NCBI RefSeq assembly: GCF_026385475.1
Contig: NZ_JANIDW010000001.1
Location: forward strand, 744,001 to 808,000
Source of the DNA: Bombella saccharophila
Lineage (GTDB): Bacteria > Pseudomonadota > Alphaproteobacteria > Acetobacterales > Acetobacteraceae
Direction: 5' to 3'
DNA: 64,000 bases
The notes under the pieces were generated by a model. The model was given only the letters and a program-made list of their open reading frames with translations. It made no database searches and had not been told where the DNA came from. The position numbers and the translations under genes are program-made. Below, piece by piece: positions 1-8,247 of the stretch; positions within the stretch are counted from its first letter, which is position 1, and every line of letters starts with the position of its first letter.

Positions 1-663
1 GCCTTCCACAGTAGGGTCAGGATGATGATTGGGGAATGTCCCATCAATCTCTGGATATAGAATCGTATGCTCACCGGGGAGTTTCTTAATCAGACGAGTG
101 AGGACCTCCCCCGCGGCGGAATTACCATTATCCCACACTACCTTGAGCGGCCTCTCGCCGTCATAATCCTCAAGAAGGCGGGCAATATAGGCTTCGGAAG
201 GGTCAATGGTCTCAACGCGACCTTCAGCCTTAGGCACAACATCGCCTTGCGCGGCCAAACGCCCAACCTCGCGAATCTGCTCACCAAAGAAGGGCTTGCC
301 CTTCATCATCATCTTAAAGCCATTATGATCCGGCGGATTATGGCTTCCTGTAACCATAATCGCCCCATCAGATTGCCCCGTAACGGCCGCATAATAGAGC
401 ATCGGTGTTGGACCACGGCCTACACGCCGCACTGTCACGCCAGAATCCACAGCCCCACGGACCAAGGCTTCTTCTAAAGACGGTGAGGAGAGACGGCCAT
501 CATAACCAACCGTCACCACATGCCCGCCATTACGGCGAATCATGCTCGCAAAGACGCGCCCTAGAGCATAGGCATCTTCGGGGTGGAGGGTTTTACCTAC
601 AATGCCACGGATATCATATTCACGCAGGCTTGTTGGCTCAAAATCATGTTTAAACGCACTCAT
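1..663 (-). CDS. Phosphomannomutase/phosphoglucomutase, N-terminal part (3' end beyond window)
   Basis: Alpha-D-phosphohexomutase that interconverts hexose 1- and 6-phosphates, supplying Glc-1-P or Man-1-P for sugar nucleotides. The frame is open from the ATG at 663 to the window edge (221 codons); the rest of the gene lies outside. Visible marks are the start SAFKHDFEPTSLREYDIRG, the active-site loop TGSHNP at residues 105-110 with the phosphorylated Ser107, and the metal-binding-region beginning VVWDNGNSAAG near residue 188. It lies 15 nt downstream of galU on the same strand, so Glc-1-P made here could feed GalU directly. Family assignment is firm; preference for mannose or glucose cannot be read from this fragment. 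Confidence 0.93.
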   Translation of the reverse strand, partial: MSAFKHDFEPTSLREYDIRGIVGKTLHPEDAYALGRVFASMIRRNGGHVVTVGYDGRLSSPSLEEALVRGAVDSGVTVRRVGRGPTPMLYYAAVTGQSDGAIMVTGSHNPPDHNGFKMMMKGKPFFGEQIREVGRLAAQGDVVPKAEGRVETIDPSEAYIARLLEDYDGERPLKVVWDNGNSAAGEVLTRLIKKLPGEHTILYPEIDGTFPNHHPDPTVEG

Positions 664-678
664 ATTACGGCTTGCCCC

Positions 679-1548
679 TCACACATATTTCTTTAAGAAA
701 GCGCGGACATCATCAGCAAGATCGTCGCGTTCCAATGCCATGGCGACTTGAGCCTCCAAAAAGCCGAGCTTGCTCCCACAATCAAAACGCGTCCCTTCGT
801 AGCGTAACCCGTGGAAGGGTACCTTACCGATCATCTCCGCCATAGCGTCCGTTAGTTGGACCTCTCCTCCTACGCCCGTTTTTAACGCAGAGAGCGGTTT
901 CAACACATCCGCTGTAAGAACATAACGGCCAATAATCGCGAGGTTCGAGGGGGCATCCTCCGGGGCGGGCTTCTCAACAAGGCCGGTGACTTCCACCTTC
1001 TGCCCATCATCCTTACCAATCTTAAGGACACCGTAGCGGTCTGTCCATTCGTGAGGGACCTCATTTACGGCAACAACATTACCGCCTGTTTGATGGTACA
1101 CATCAGCCAATTGCGCTACACAACTGCGCTTCCCATGGACGATATCATCGGGAAGAAGGATGGCAAAAGGGTCGTTACCAATAAAGTTGCGCGCACACCA
1201 AATCGCATGACCCAACCCAAGCGGATTTTGCTGCCGCACAGCCACGAGTGACCCCGCCTCCACGCTGCTGCTCTCCAACGCTTTCATAGCGGATGTTTTG
1301 TTGCGAGCCTGCAGAGTAGATTCAAGCTCATAAGCAATGTCAAAATAATCAATCAAATTATCTTTGCCACGCGCCGTGACGAGACAGAACTCCTCAATCC
1401 CTGCGGCACGCGCCTCATCAATCGCATACTGAATCAAAGGCATATCCACAACAGGGAGCATCTCTTTCGGCATAGCCTTTGTGGCAGGGAGAAAGCGCGT
1501 CCCTAAACCAGCAACAGGCAAAACAGCTTTTTTCAATGGCTTAATCAT
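679..1548 (-). CDS. galU: UTP-glucose-1-phosphate uridylyltransferase
   Basis: Makes UDP-glucose from UTP and glucose-1-phosphate in the cytoplasm for exopolysaccharide, LPS core and glycolipid synthesis. At 289 aa it has the usual length. The nucleotide-binding signature GLGTRFLPATKAMPKE sits at residues 14-29, followed by the family motifs VEKP (about 192) and GGEVQLTDAM (about 227). The ATG at 1548 matches the family N-terminus. It is the first gene of a pair with the phosphohexomutase 15 nt downstream. The region upstream (1549-1777) has no protein gene and probably holds the promoter. Confidence 0.96.
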   Translation of the reverse strand: MIKPLKKAVLPVAGLGTRFLPATKAMPKEMLPVVDMPLIQYAIDEARAAGIEEFCLVTARGKDNLIDYFDIAYELESTLQARNKTSAMKALESSSVEAGSLVAVRQQNPLGLGHAIWCARNFIGNDPFAILLPDDIVHGKRSCVAQLADVYHQTGGNVVAVNEVPHEWTDRYGVLKIGKDDGQKVEVTGLVEKPAPEDAPSNLAIIGRYVLTADVLKPLSALKTGVGGEVQLTDAMAEMIGKVPFHGLRYEGTRFDCGSKLGFLEAQVAMALERDDLADDVRAFLKKYV

Positions 1549-1777
1549 CGTAACTCTCTTCTCTATCTATTCCCACTCTCACGTACTATGCGGGGTTTGT
1601 CCCTCTTAATAAAACAGGTACGCATCCCCCAAAACGGGGGATAGTGTAAAAGAAAACACAAGCTTAACGCCACCCCCCTTATAAGAGGATGAAATCAAAA
1701 CAATAGGACTTTTTTATGAAATTAAAGCAACCTTAACGGTTAATACGGAAGAACCATTGCCCGACCTTACGAAACAA
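1549..1777. other. Intergenic region between galU and tRNA-Leu, with one small hairpin
   Basis: With the tRNA and the lipB leader this forms about 400 bases without a protein gene. I see no credible ORF. An inverted repeat ATCCCC/GGGGAT (about 1625-1642, six-base loop) lies in the middle, with no T-run on either side that would make it a clear terminator. The segment presumably holds the galU promoter (minus strand) and the trailer of the tRNA-Leu transcript. Confidence 0.5.
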
Positions 1778-1864
1778 TGGTGCGGCCGAGAAGACTCGAA
1801 CTTCCACGGGGTTATCCCCCACAAGCACCTCAAGCTTGCGCGTCTACCATTCCGCCACGGCCGC
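1778..1864 (-). tRNA. tRNA-Leu (anticodon GAG)
   Basis: On the minus strand the 7-bp acceptor GCGGCCG pairs with CGGCCGC and is followed by A and an encoded CCA. The anticodon stem CAAGC/GCTTG encloses loop TTGAGGT, giving anticodon GAG. A long variable arm (a class II tRNA mark) and a T-arm containing GTTCGAGTC follow. Length is 87 nt including CCA. Confidence 0.95.
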
Positions 1865-1957
1865 TCCGTGACATAAAGTGGCCTTTTCTTTAGCCCTCAG
1901 GCGTGACCACTCCGGTGAGATCGCCTATAGCTTAGCCACGCAGAAAGGGCAATGGTC

Positions 1958-2635
1958 ATGACACAGTTTTATAAAGAAATTATCTGGCAACAAGACGACA
2001 CTCTTTGCCCCTACCCCGACGCCCTCACGTTTATGCAACAAAATGTGGAGGCCATTGCCCATCACCAAGCCCCACAACGTATTTGGCTAACAGAGCATCC
2101 ACCACTCTACACGGCTGGTACATCAGCAAAAGCAGAAGACCTCATCAACCCGCATCATTACCCAACATTTGAGGCCGGACGCGGCGGGCAATGGACATAT
2201 CACGGCCCCGGCCAACGCATTGCCTATATTATGCTCGACCTCACACGCCCGCACGGCCCCCTCTCCGCACGGGATATACGCGCCTTCGTCCAATATTTGG
2301 AACGTTGGCTGATTATGACCCTCGAATCCCTCAATATCGAAGCCTTTACGCGAGAAGGACGCATTGGCGTATGGTGCTTTGATACCCAAACAGGGCAAGA
2401 GGCGAAAATCGCCGCTTTAGGCATCCGTGTGAGCCGCTGGGTCAGCTGGCATGGGATTTCCCTCAATGTCGCGCCAAACTTAGAGGATTTTAATGGTATC
2501 ATCCCCTGCGGCATACGCGATTACGGCGTTACCAGCCTGCAACGCTTTAACCCCTCCCTTACTATGGCAGAGGCTGATGCCGCCTTGCTAAAAAACTGGG
2601 TTGCCCTCTTTGGCCCTGTTAAGCAGGAGGGATGA
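1958..2635 (+). CDS. lipB: Lipoyl(octanoyl) transferase
   Basis: Moves the octanoyl group from octanoyl-ACP to the lipoyl domains of 2-oxoacid dehydrogenases and GcvH, the first step of de novo lipoylation. Family motifs are [12 protein letters not shown] (about residue 75), the catalytic Lys in [12 protein letters not shown] (about 150) and the catalytic Cys in [13 protein letters not shown] (about 184). I prefer the ATG at 1958 because AAAGGG lies at a normal distance from it; the ATG at 1952 is only about 2 nt from that sequence. The 3' end overlaps the convergent lolA-like gene by 17 nt. Confidence 0.95.
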   Translation: MTQFYKEIIWQQDDTLCPYPDALTFMQQNVEAIAHHQAPQRIWLTEHPPLYTAGTSAKAEDLINPHHYPTFEAGRGGQWTYHGPGQRIAYIMLDLTRPHGPLSARDIRAFVQYLERWLIMTLESLNIEAFTREGRIGVWCFDTQTGQEAKIAALGIRVSRWVSWHGISLNVAPNLEDFNGIIPCGIRDYGVTSLQRFNPSLTMAEADAALLKNWVALFGPVKQEG

Positions 2636-3266
2636 AGTGGCTTTCATCCACCGGTTGATTCTCTTGCACATCAAAGAGGGAAAGGCCGAAATGATGATGC
2701 CGCCCATCAACCCCCTGTATGCCAATCAAACTCAACTTGCCCCGCACATCAGAAAATTGCAGGGTCAGCAACCCTTGGGAAGGGTCGTTCGCTTCCGCTA
2801 GGGAGATTTGCAGCGATTCTTCACCCCGTGCGACTTGTGTTACCTGCACATCTTTATCAAAGCTGATTGGATGGCGCAGCAGCAACCCCATTGGGTTACG
2901 CTTTAGCGATAGATGCGTCACAGCGCCATTATCGTCATTGCGTAAAATCAGATGGCCATCACGTGCAACAGCCCGCGTTGCATGTGGGACGTCATACACC
3001 ATCTCAAAACGCCCCGGGACGTAGAAGAAACGACCATCCCCCTGCTGCTGGGCTGGTCCATCCTGAGCAAATTGCGCTTGGATGGAACTCAATCCGTTTA
3101 AATATGCTTCGACCCGATGAATATCATGCCGCTCCCCTGCGGCAAGATGGTCATATCCTGCTGTAGCGCACCCTATTAAAGAGAGCGACATGACCAGCAA
3201 AACAGACCACAGCCTGACATGATAAATCGCACCATAGCGCATGAGCCGAGAGCATAAATCCTTCAC
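2619..3266 (-). CDS. LolA-like outer-membrane lipoprotein carrier protein with a lipobox
   Basis: A 215-aa protein of the LolA/LolB beta-barrel fold family, expected to bind lipoprotein acyl chains in the envelope. After a signal sequence, the body (about residues 45-215) shows LolA-like features: [14 protein letters not shown], then [15 protein letters not shown]. The signal sequence ends in LSLIGC, a good lipobox, so the protein looks membrane-anchored, unlike classical soluble LolA. It starts with GTG at 3266, sharing GTGA with the bolA stop, and AGGGGAGA lies 7 nt upstream, so translation is probably coupled to bolA. An ATG at 3242 is an alternative start. LolC and LolD homologues are encoded at 11.7-13.7 kb. 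Confidence 0.78.
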   Translation of the reverse strand: MKDLCSRLMRYGAIYHVRLWSVLLVMSLSLIGCATAGYDHLAAGERHDIHRVEAYLNGLSSIQAQFAQDGPAQQQGDGRFFYVPGRFEMVYDVPHATRAVARDGHLILRNDDNGAVTHLSLKRNPMGLLLRHPISFDKDVQVTQVARGEESLQISLAEANDPSQGLLTLQFSDVRGKLSLIGIQGVDGRHHHFGLSLFDVQENQPVDESHFIPPA

Positions 3267-3562
3267 GCAGATATCTCCCCTTTTAAGGTCAAAGAAAGGG
3301 CGTGCAAACCGCTCTCAAACTCTGCGGCCAAAAGCTGATGAACAAGGCGATGGCGTTCTACCGGCTTTATTCCATCAAAATGACGGCTCACAATATGCAG
3401 ACGATAATGCGTCTCGCCCACCTGCCCCGGCCCTCGCGCCTCCTGCTGTGCGCTGCGTGCGTGGGCATGATGGCGATGGCGTGCGCTTTCATCATGAATC
3501 TCTAGCTGAGAGGGCATCAATGCCTCCTCCAACACTGCCTTCATACGCTCGGCTCTTGTCAT
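3263..3562 (-). CDS. BolA family protein
   Basis: A small (99 aa) BolA/IbaG-type protein; the family works with monothiol glutaredoxins in iron-sulfur cluster trafficking and stress response. The N-terminal TRAERMKAVLEEALMPSQLEIHDES and the core HYRLHIVSRHFDGIKPVERHRLV, with the late ALSLTLKGE segment, match the family. The gene is upstream of and overlaps the LolA-like gene. It is divergent from the J-domain/cobS/cobT genes, an order seen in many alphaproteobacteria. Confidence 0.9.
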   Translation of the reverse strand: MTRAERMKAVLEEALMPSQLEIHDESARHRHHAHARSAQQEARGPGQVGETHYRLHIVSRHFDGIKPVERHRLVHQLLAAEFESGLHALSLTLKGEISA

Positions 3563-3696
3563 TCACTTTCTTCCACGCTGACCCACAGATAACTAGGGAA
3601 CATACGCCCCTTCACCGCCTTGTATAATAGAAAACTTTCCTTCTCTAAGAAAAGGATGCTTGCATCTAAGGCGAACCTCTCCCCATATCGTCCATT

Positions 3697-4308
3697 ATGC
3701 AACGCAAATCCTCTCGTCATAAGGCCTTCGCGCCCGACCCAGATGCCCCAGAGCAATGCTGCGATCATCCTGATTGCGACCTGCCTGCTGGCTATCGTGC
3801 CCCACGCGGGCGGGATAATTTGCGCGCTTATTACTGGTTTTGCCTAGAGCATGTCCGCCTTTATAATGCGAACTGGGATTATTACCGGGGCATGACACCC
3901 GGCCAGATTGAGCGGCATCTGCGTGAGGATACCTCATGGCAACGCCCCTCTTGGAAGATGGGCACACCGGGGCACGATTCTGCACGCACCTCTTTCACGC
4001 TTGATGGGCTGCATGACCCGTTGGATATTCTTGCAGGCCGTAGGGCTCGCCCTTCACACGCTGCTGAGACTCGCAAGCAAGCTCCCCCCGCCCTGCGGGA
4101 CCCCCTTGCCCAGCTTGACCTCGACTGGCCAACCACTATTGAAGTGGTAAAAACGCGTTATCGTGTCCTTGCACGCCGTTATCATCCCGATGCGAATCAG
4201 GATGACCCGCGTGCAGAAGAACGCTTTAAAGTTATTGGAACAGCCTATGCCACATTGCGAGAACATTTTGCGCATAATCCCGAGCATGAACCCAACAGTA
4301 GCCAATAA
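3697..4308 (+). CDS. J-domain protein with N-terminal Cys/His cluster
   Basis: A 203-aa co-chaperone-type protein. The J domain is C-terminal (about residues 145-195): YRVLARRYHPDANQ includes the HPD tripeptide needed to stimulate DnaK. The N-terminal half is not DnaJ-like; it carries QCCDHPDCDLPAGYRAP and, about 20 residues later, YYWFCLEHVRLYN, a spacing that could bind zinc (inference). It has no Gly/Phe linker and no DnaJ-type zinc repeats. It sits 123 nt upstream of cobS. This architecture recurs next to cobS in alphaproteobacteria; its client is unknown to me. Confidence 0.85.
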   Translation: MQRKSSRHKAFAPDPDAPEQCCDHPDCDLPAGYRAPRGRDNLRAYYWFCLEHVRLYNANWDYYRGMTPGQIERHLREDTSWQRPSWKMGTPGHDSARTSFTLDGLHDPLDILAGRRARPSHAAETRKQAPPALRDPLAQLDLDWPTTIEVVKTRYRVLARRYHPDANQDDPRAEERFKVIGTAYATLREHFAHNPEHEPNSSQ

Positions 4309-4431
4309 CGCCTTTTACCCCCTTCTCTTCTCACCGCTGGATGATTATGTAATCGTACTATAGGGGTCCGCAATAAACAGCAGGCCACCCATCTGGTCAT
4401 CCATACACATCTTTATGATAGGAATTATGAC

Positions 4432-5400
4432 ATGGCTCTTCCCTCTACACAGTCTCTTTCCGACATATTGCCAGCGACTCCCGATGCACAAAAACCAGCG
4501 CGGGAACTGTTTGACCTTGATTTAGATTTTGATGTCCCCCTCTGGTCCCAAAAAACAGACCATGTGCCCGAGATTGACCCGAGCTATCAGTTTGACCGCG
4601 ATACGACCCGCGCGATTCTGGCAGGGTTTATGTATAATCGCCGTGTGTTGGTGCAGGGCTTCCATGGGACGGGGAAATCCTCTCATATCGACCAAATTGC
4701 CGCACGTCTTAACTGGCCTTGTGTGCGCATCAATTTGGACAGTCATATCTCCCGCATCGATCTCATCGGCAAAGATGCCATCACGTTAGAAGATGGCAAA
4801 CAAATCACCGAGTTTCGCGAAGGCTTGTTACCATGGTGCTTACAAAGCCCATGCAGCCTCATTTTTGATGAATATGATGCTGGGCGGCCTGATGTAATGT
4901 TCGTCATCCAACGCGTGTTGGAGACTGATGGTGCTCTTACTTTGCTGGACCAAAATCGTGTTATCCAGCCTCATCCCTCCTTCCGCCTTTTTGCAACAGC
5001 CAATACGGTAGGGCTGGGCGATACAACGGGGCTGTATCACGGCACGCAGCAAATCAACCAAGGGCAGATGGACCGTTGGAACATCGTCACCTCCCTCAAT
5101 TACCTTCCCAAAGAGCAAGAAGTCCGCATCATCAAAGCCAAAATGGGCGGTAAGCTGGATGATACACTCATCGGGCAAATGGTAGAGCTTGCCGACCTTA
5201 GCCGCGCAGGCTTTATGAATGGCGATATTTCCACCGTTATTTCCCCCCGTACGGTCCTCTCTTGGGCGGAAAATATTGACATCTTTAAAGATGTACCTTT
5301 CGCCTTCCGCCTCAGCTTCCTCAATAAATGTGATGAGGCAGAACGCAGCATCGTTGCTGAATATTATCAGCGTTGTTTTAATGCCTCACCTTTAGGGTGA
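4432..5400 (+). CDS. cobS: Cobaltochelatase AAA+ subunit CobS
   Basis: ATPase subunit of the aerobic CobNST cobaltochelatase, which inserts Co2+ into hydrogenobyrinate a,c-diamide. The 322-aa protein has Walker A GFHGTGKSS (about residues 76-84), Walker B CSLIFDEYD (about 141-149) and a sensor-1-like FATANT (about 187). It is 3 nt upstream of cobT, the usual pair that forms the AAA+/MIDAS chaperone module. CobN is not in the window. MoxR-type ATPases are relatives, but the N-terminus and partner gene fit CobS. Confidence 0.93.
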   Translation: MALPSTQSLSDILPATPDAQKPARELFDLDLDFDVPLWSQKTDHVPEIDPSYQFDRDTTRAILAGFMYNRRVLVQGFHGTGKSSHIDQIAARLNWPCVRINLDSHISRIDLIGKDAITLEDGKQITEFREGLLPWCLQSPCSLIFDEYDAGRPDVMFVIQRVLETDGALTLLDQNRVIQPHPSFRLFATANTVGLGDTTGLYHGTQQINQGQMDRWNIVTSLNYLPKEQEVRIIKAKMGGKLDDTLIGQMVELADLSRAGFMNGDISTVISPRTVLSWAENIDIFKDVPFAFRLSFLNKCDEAERSIVAEYYQRCFNASPLG

Positions 5401-5403
5401 TTT

Positions 5404-7236
5404 ATGTCTGACCCGCACGACCTTTTCCGCAAGGCGACCTTAGCCACACAGCGTGCTTTAAGTGGGCAGCAGGACATTCCCTTAACCCCTGCTCTAGCCT
5501 CTTTAGAGCGTGCGGCTCTTACCCCGGAGGAGATAGCGTATATCCGTGGGGCGACCGATGCCGCAGCCCTACAGCAACGGCATCACGACCCTGCAAAGCG
5601 CGTCACTTTGGCGGATGCTCAAACGCAAATCATCACCGATGGGATGGAGCAAGCCCGTTGTGAGATTTATGGCTCCCGCCATATGGCCGGGGTGCGGGCG
5701 AATATAAATAACCACCTCGCCCGGCGGCTCTACGCGCTTAATAGCGCGCGCATGATGGAGCGTGCAGATATGCCCGCCCCCCTCGCGTTAGAACTCCTCA
5801 CGCGCGAGGCACTCTCTGGCCAAACATTGCCAGAAGAGATAACTGGCCCCGCCTTGGCAGAATGGCGACAAGCCCTTGGCCCCAAAGCCCGCGCTGCTTT
5901 AGAGACGCTCGCCCTCGTCCAAGACGACCAATCACGCTTCCACCAAGCCACACAACATTTTGTAAAAACCTTCACTCTGGAAAAAACGGGCCAAAGTGAT
6001 GAGGAAGAGCCGGAATCCTCTAGCTCCCGTAATCAAAATCAGAGTGAAGAGAGTGAGGCTGGGGATTCCGCCTCGCCAGACCCACAAGGGGAAGAGGAGG
6101 AAGAAGGCAGCTCTGACGATGAGCACTCCATCCTCAATGATGAAGCGGAAGATTCCACCTCCAGTGGGGAGGACCCAGCCTCCGATGAGATTGAGGCCCT
6201 TCTTGCAGAAGGGGAAAATGGGTTTGAGCAACCTGCTGGCCCCTCTGAGATGCGTGAGGATGAACCACCCTGCCCAATTACGGGCCTTGGAGGGTACCAT
6301 GCTTACACGCAGGAGTTTGATGAAGAAATCCACGCCCATGAGCTTTGCGACCCGACCGAGCTAGACCGTCTGCGGGAAAAGCTGGATGAGCAGTTGCAAC
6401 AAACCCAAGGGTTTGTCTCCCGTCTGGCGCATCGCCTGCAACGTAAGCTTTTGGCCCAACAGCAACGCCGCTGGCATTTTGACCAAGAAGATGGGATTCT
6501 TGATGCAGCCCGCCTGCCGCGCATCATCAGCAATCCTTCTCTCCCCCTCTCTTATAAGCAAGAGGGCAAGGCGGATTTCCGCGATACGGTCGTCACTCTC
6601 CTGATTGATAATTCAGGCTCTATGCGCGGCCGTCCCATCACCACAGCGGCCATTTGTGGCGATATTCTTGCCCGCACGCTCGAACGCTGCGGCATTAAAG
6701 TGGAGGTTCTCGGCTTTACTACCCGCGCTTGGAAGGGCGGCCAAAGCCGTGTGAAATGGAGCGAAGATGGCCGCCCTAAAGAGCCGGGGCGGCTTAATGA
6801 CCTCCGGCACATCATCTATAAATCAGCCGATACCCCGTGGCGGCGTGCCCGACGCAATGTTGGGCTGATGCTCCGCGAAGGGTTGTTAAAAGAAAATATT
6901 GATGGTGAGGCCCTCCTCTGGGCATGGAAACGTCTAAAACATCGGCCAGAGCATCGCCGTATTTTAATGGTGATTTCCGATGGGGCTCCAGTGGATGATA
7001 GTACCTCCTCCGCTAATGGGCCGGAATATTTGGATCTGCATCTCCATCGCGTCATTCATCAGCTCGAAAATGACCATGCAGGGGAACTCTTGGCCATCGG
7101 CATTGGGCATGATGTCACCCGCTATTACGCCAATAGTGTGACCATTAGCTCGGCTGAGGATTTAGGCGATACGATGGTAGCCCAACTCACAGCTCTCTTT
7201 GCCCCGCCCTCTGGCAAGACAAAACGGCGCGGATAA
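5404..7236 (+). CDS. cobT: Cobaltochelatase subunit CobT
   Basis: Second AAA+-associated subunit of aerobic cobaltochelatase. At 610 aa it shows the usual three parts: an alpha-helical N-terminus, a strongly acidic low-complexity linker (about residues 195-285, runs of Glu, Asp and Ser), and a C-terminal von Willebrand A domain with the MIDAS motif DNSGSM near residue 403. It forms one unit with cobS, 3 nt apart, and with the secreted-protein gene 54 nt downstream. The acidic linker is a family trait and creates long spurious antisense ORFs. Confidence 0.93.
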   Translation: MSDPHDLFRKATLATQRALSGQQDIPLTPALASLERAALTPEEIAYIRGATDAAALQQRHHDPAKRVTLADAQTQIITDGMEQARCEIYGSRHMAGVRANINNHLARRLYALNSARMMERADMPAPLALELLTREALSGQTLPEEITGPALAEWRQALGPKARAALETLALVQDDQSRFHQATQHFVKTFTLEKTGQSDEEEPESSSSRNQNQSEESEAGDSASPDPQGEEEEEGSSDDEHSILNDEAEDSTSSGEDPASDEIEALLAEGENGFEQPAGPSEMREDEPPCPITGLGGYHAYTQEFDEEIHAHELCDPTELDRLREKLDEQLQQTQGFVSRLAHRLQRKLLAQQQRRWHFDQEDGILDAARLPRIISNPSLPLSYKQEGKADFRDTVVTLLIDNSGSMRGRPITTAAICGDILARTLERCGIKVEVLGFTTRAWKGGQSRVKWSEDGRPKEPGRLNDLRHIIYKSADTPWRRARRNVGLMLREGLLKENIDGEALLWAWKRLKHRPEHRRILMVISDGAPVDDSTSSANGPEYLDLHLHRVIHQLENDHAGELLAIGIGHDVTRYYANSVTISSAEDLGDTMVAQLTALFAPPSGKTKRRG

Positions 7237-7290
7237 TTTTCCCGCGCCCCATTGCCAGAAGGGCCAGACTCCGCCACTCTGCGGGGTACT

Positions 7291-8190
7291 ATGTTACATT
7301 CTTCTACACATCGTCTCCGTATGGCAGCACGAGCAAAAAGCTTAGGCTTACTGGCTCTTTTAGGGGTTATGGCCCTGCCAGCAGCATATGCTGAAACACT
7401 GCCCCATCTTTCAGCCAACTGCTTTACCTATAGCCCCGGGCAGGTGAGTAAGACGAAGCAGGGCGGCCTCATCATTAAAAACATGCAGGCGGAACTTACT
7501 GGCACGCAACATCGCATCACCGTGCGCTCCAGCACAGTGGTAGACCATAAACGCACCCTTGATGCAGCCGGTTTGGCCCGCCTTAATGCCGCTGTTGCTT
7601 ATGCTGCCCTCACCGCTTATCACCGTGGCATGACGGAGGCTTGCGCTAACCAACCTCTACCGGGAGTGCAAGAAGTCAAAAATGCGCTGCCAGAGATGAG
7701 CTGGCAAGGCATCACCCTTACCCGGCCAGACCGAGCCTCCACCGCAAGCACGGCTCATGTGCGTGTCCTCAGCACAAGCCCGGCTATTCATTTCCTTTTT
7801 GATGCAAACGGGATGACCTCCCCACAGGCGATTCTCCTACCGCCGTCTGTCTCGGGAGATATTACCTTTATCCCCTCTTCTCAGCCGCCTTATCATGTAA
7901 CGGTCAATCAACTCCATACGGCCTTAAATGGTAGCGATATTGATGGCCGAGGTGATGTTCTCGCCACAGCAGGGCGTGAAAATCTCAAAGCTGATGTTCA
8001 TCTCTCCATCAGCCATATTGGGGAGATGATAGACCAGCTTGGCAAAATCGCTCCCACAAAAATCACCGCAGCTTTGCTTATTGCCCGCATCATGGGGGAG
8101 AGAGAACCCAACCACCGCACGGGGTGGCACATCACATTAGAGCATGACACCATCCACGTGAATGGCGTTAAAGTCCCCATGCCTTTTTAA
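7291..8190 (+). CDS. Secreted protein of unknown function, possibly DUF2125-like
   Basis: A 299-aa protein with a convincing Sec signal peptide (basic start, hydrophobic LGLLALLGVMALPAAYA, then AETLPH). I do not recognise it with certainty. The rest has no Cys cluster or catalytic motif that I can see; the pattern of alternating strands and the GSDIDGRGDV segment (about residue 211) recall DUF2125/AsmA-like periplasmic proteins. ATG 7291 has GGGG 5 nt upstream; TTG 7252 and ATG 7321 are alternatives. It follows cobT in the same orientation and ends just before a strong terminator, so it closes this transcription unit. Confidence 0.7.
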   Translation: MLHSSTHRLRMAARAKSLGLLALLGVMALPAAYAETLPHLSANCFTYSPGQVSKTKQGGLIIKNMQAELTGTQHRITVRSSTVVDHKRTLDAAGLARLNAAVAYAALTAYHRGMTEACANQPLPGVQEVKNALPEMSWQGITLTRPDRASTASTAHVRVLSTSPAIHFLFDANGMTSPQAILLPPSVSGDITFIPSSQPPYHVTVNQLHTALNGSDIDGRGDVLATAGRENLKADVHLSISHIGEMIDQLGKIAPTKITAALLIARIMGEREPNHRTGWHITLEHDTIHVNGVKVPMPF

Positions 8191-8218
8191 AAGGATGAGA
8201 TAACGTCTTGCTTATTAG

Positions 8219-8247
8219 AGGCCACCCTTCCCGGTGGCCTTTTCTTT
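8219..8247 (+). terminator. Rho-independent terminator after the cobS-cobT unit
   Basis: A perfect 8-bp stem AGGCCACC/GGTGGCCT (8219-8226 with 8233-8240) is followed by TTTCTTTT. It lies between the plus-strand unit and the convergent dnaE stop, and the T-run touches the dnaE 3' end. Confidence 0.88.

Noticed and set aside
3559-3768. 69-codon minus-strand ORF upstream of bolA
   Set aside because: It overlaps the start of the J-domain gene, covers the divergent promoter region and has no recognisable feature.
5932-6364. ORFs of 122-135 codons on both strands in cobT
   Set aside because: They fall in the acidic low-complexity linker of CobT, where stop codons are rare in other frames.
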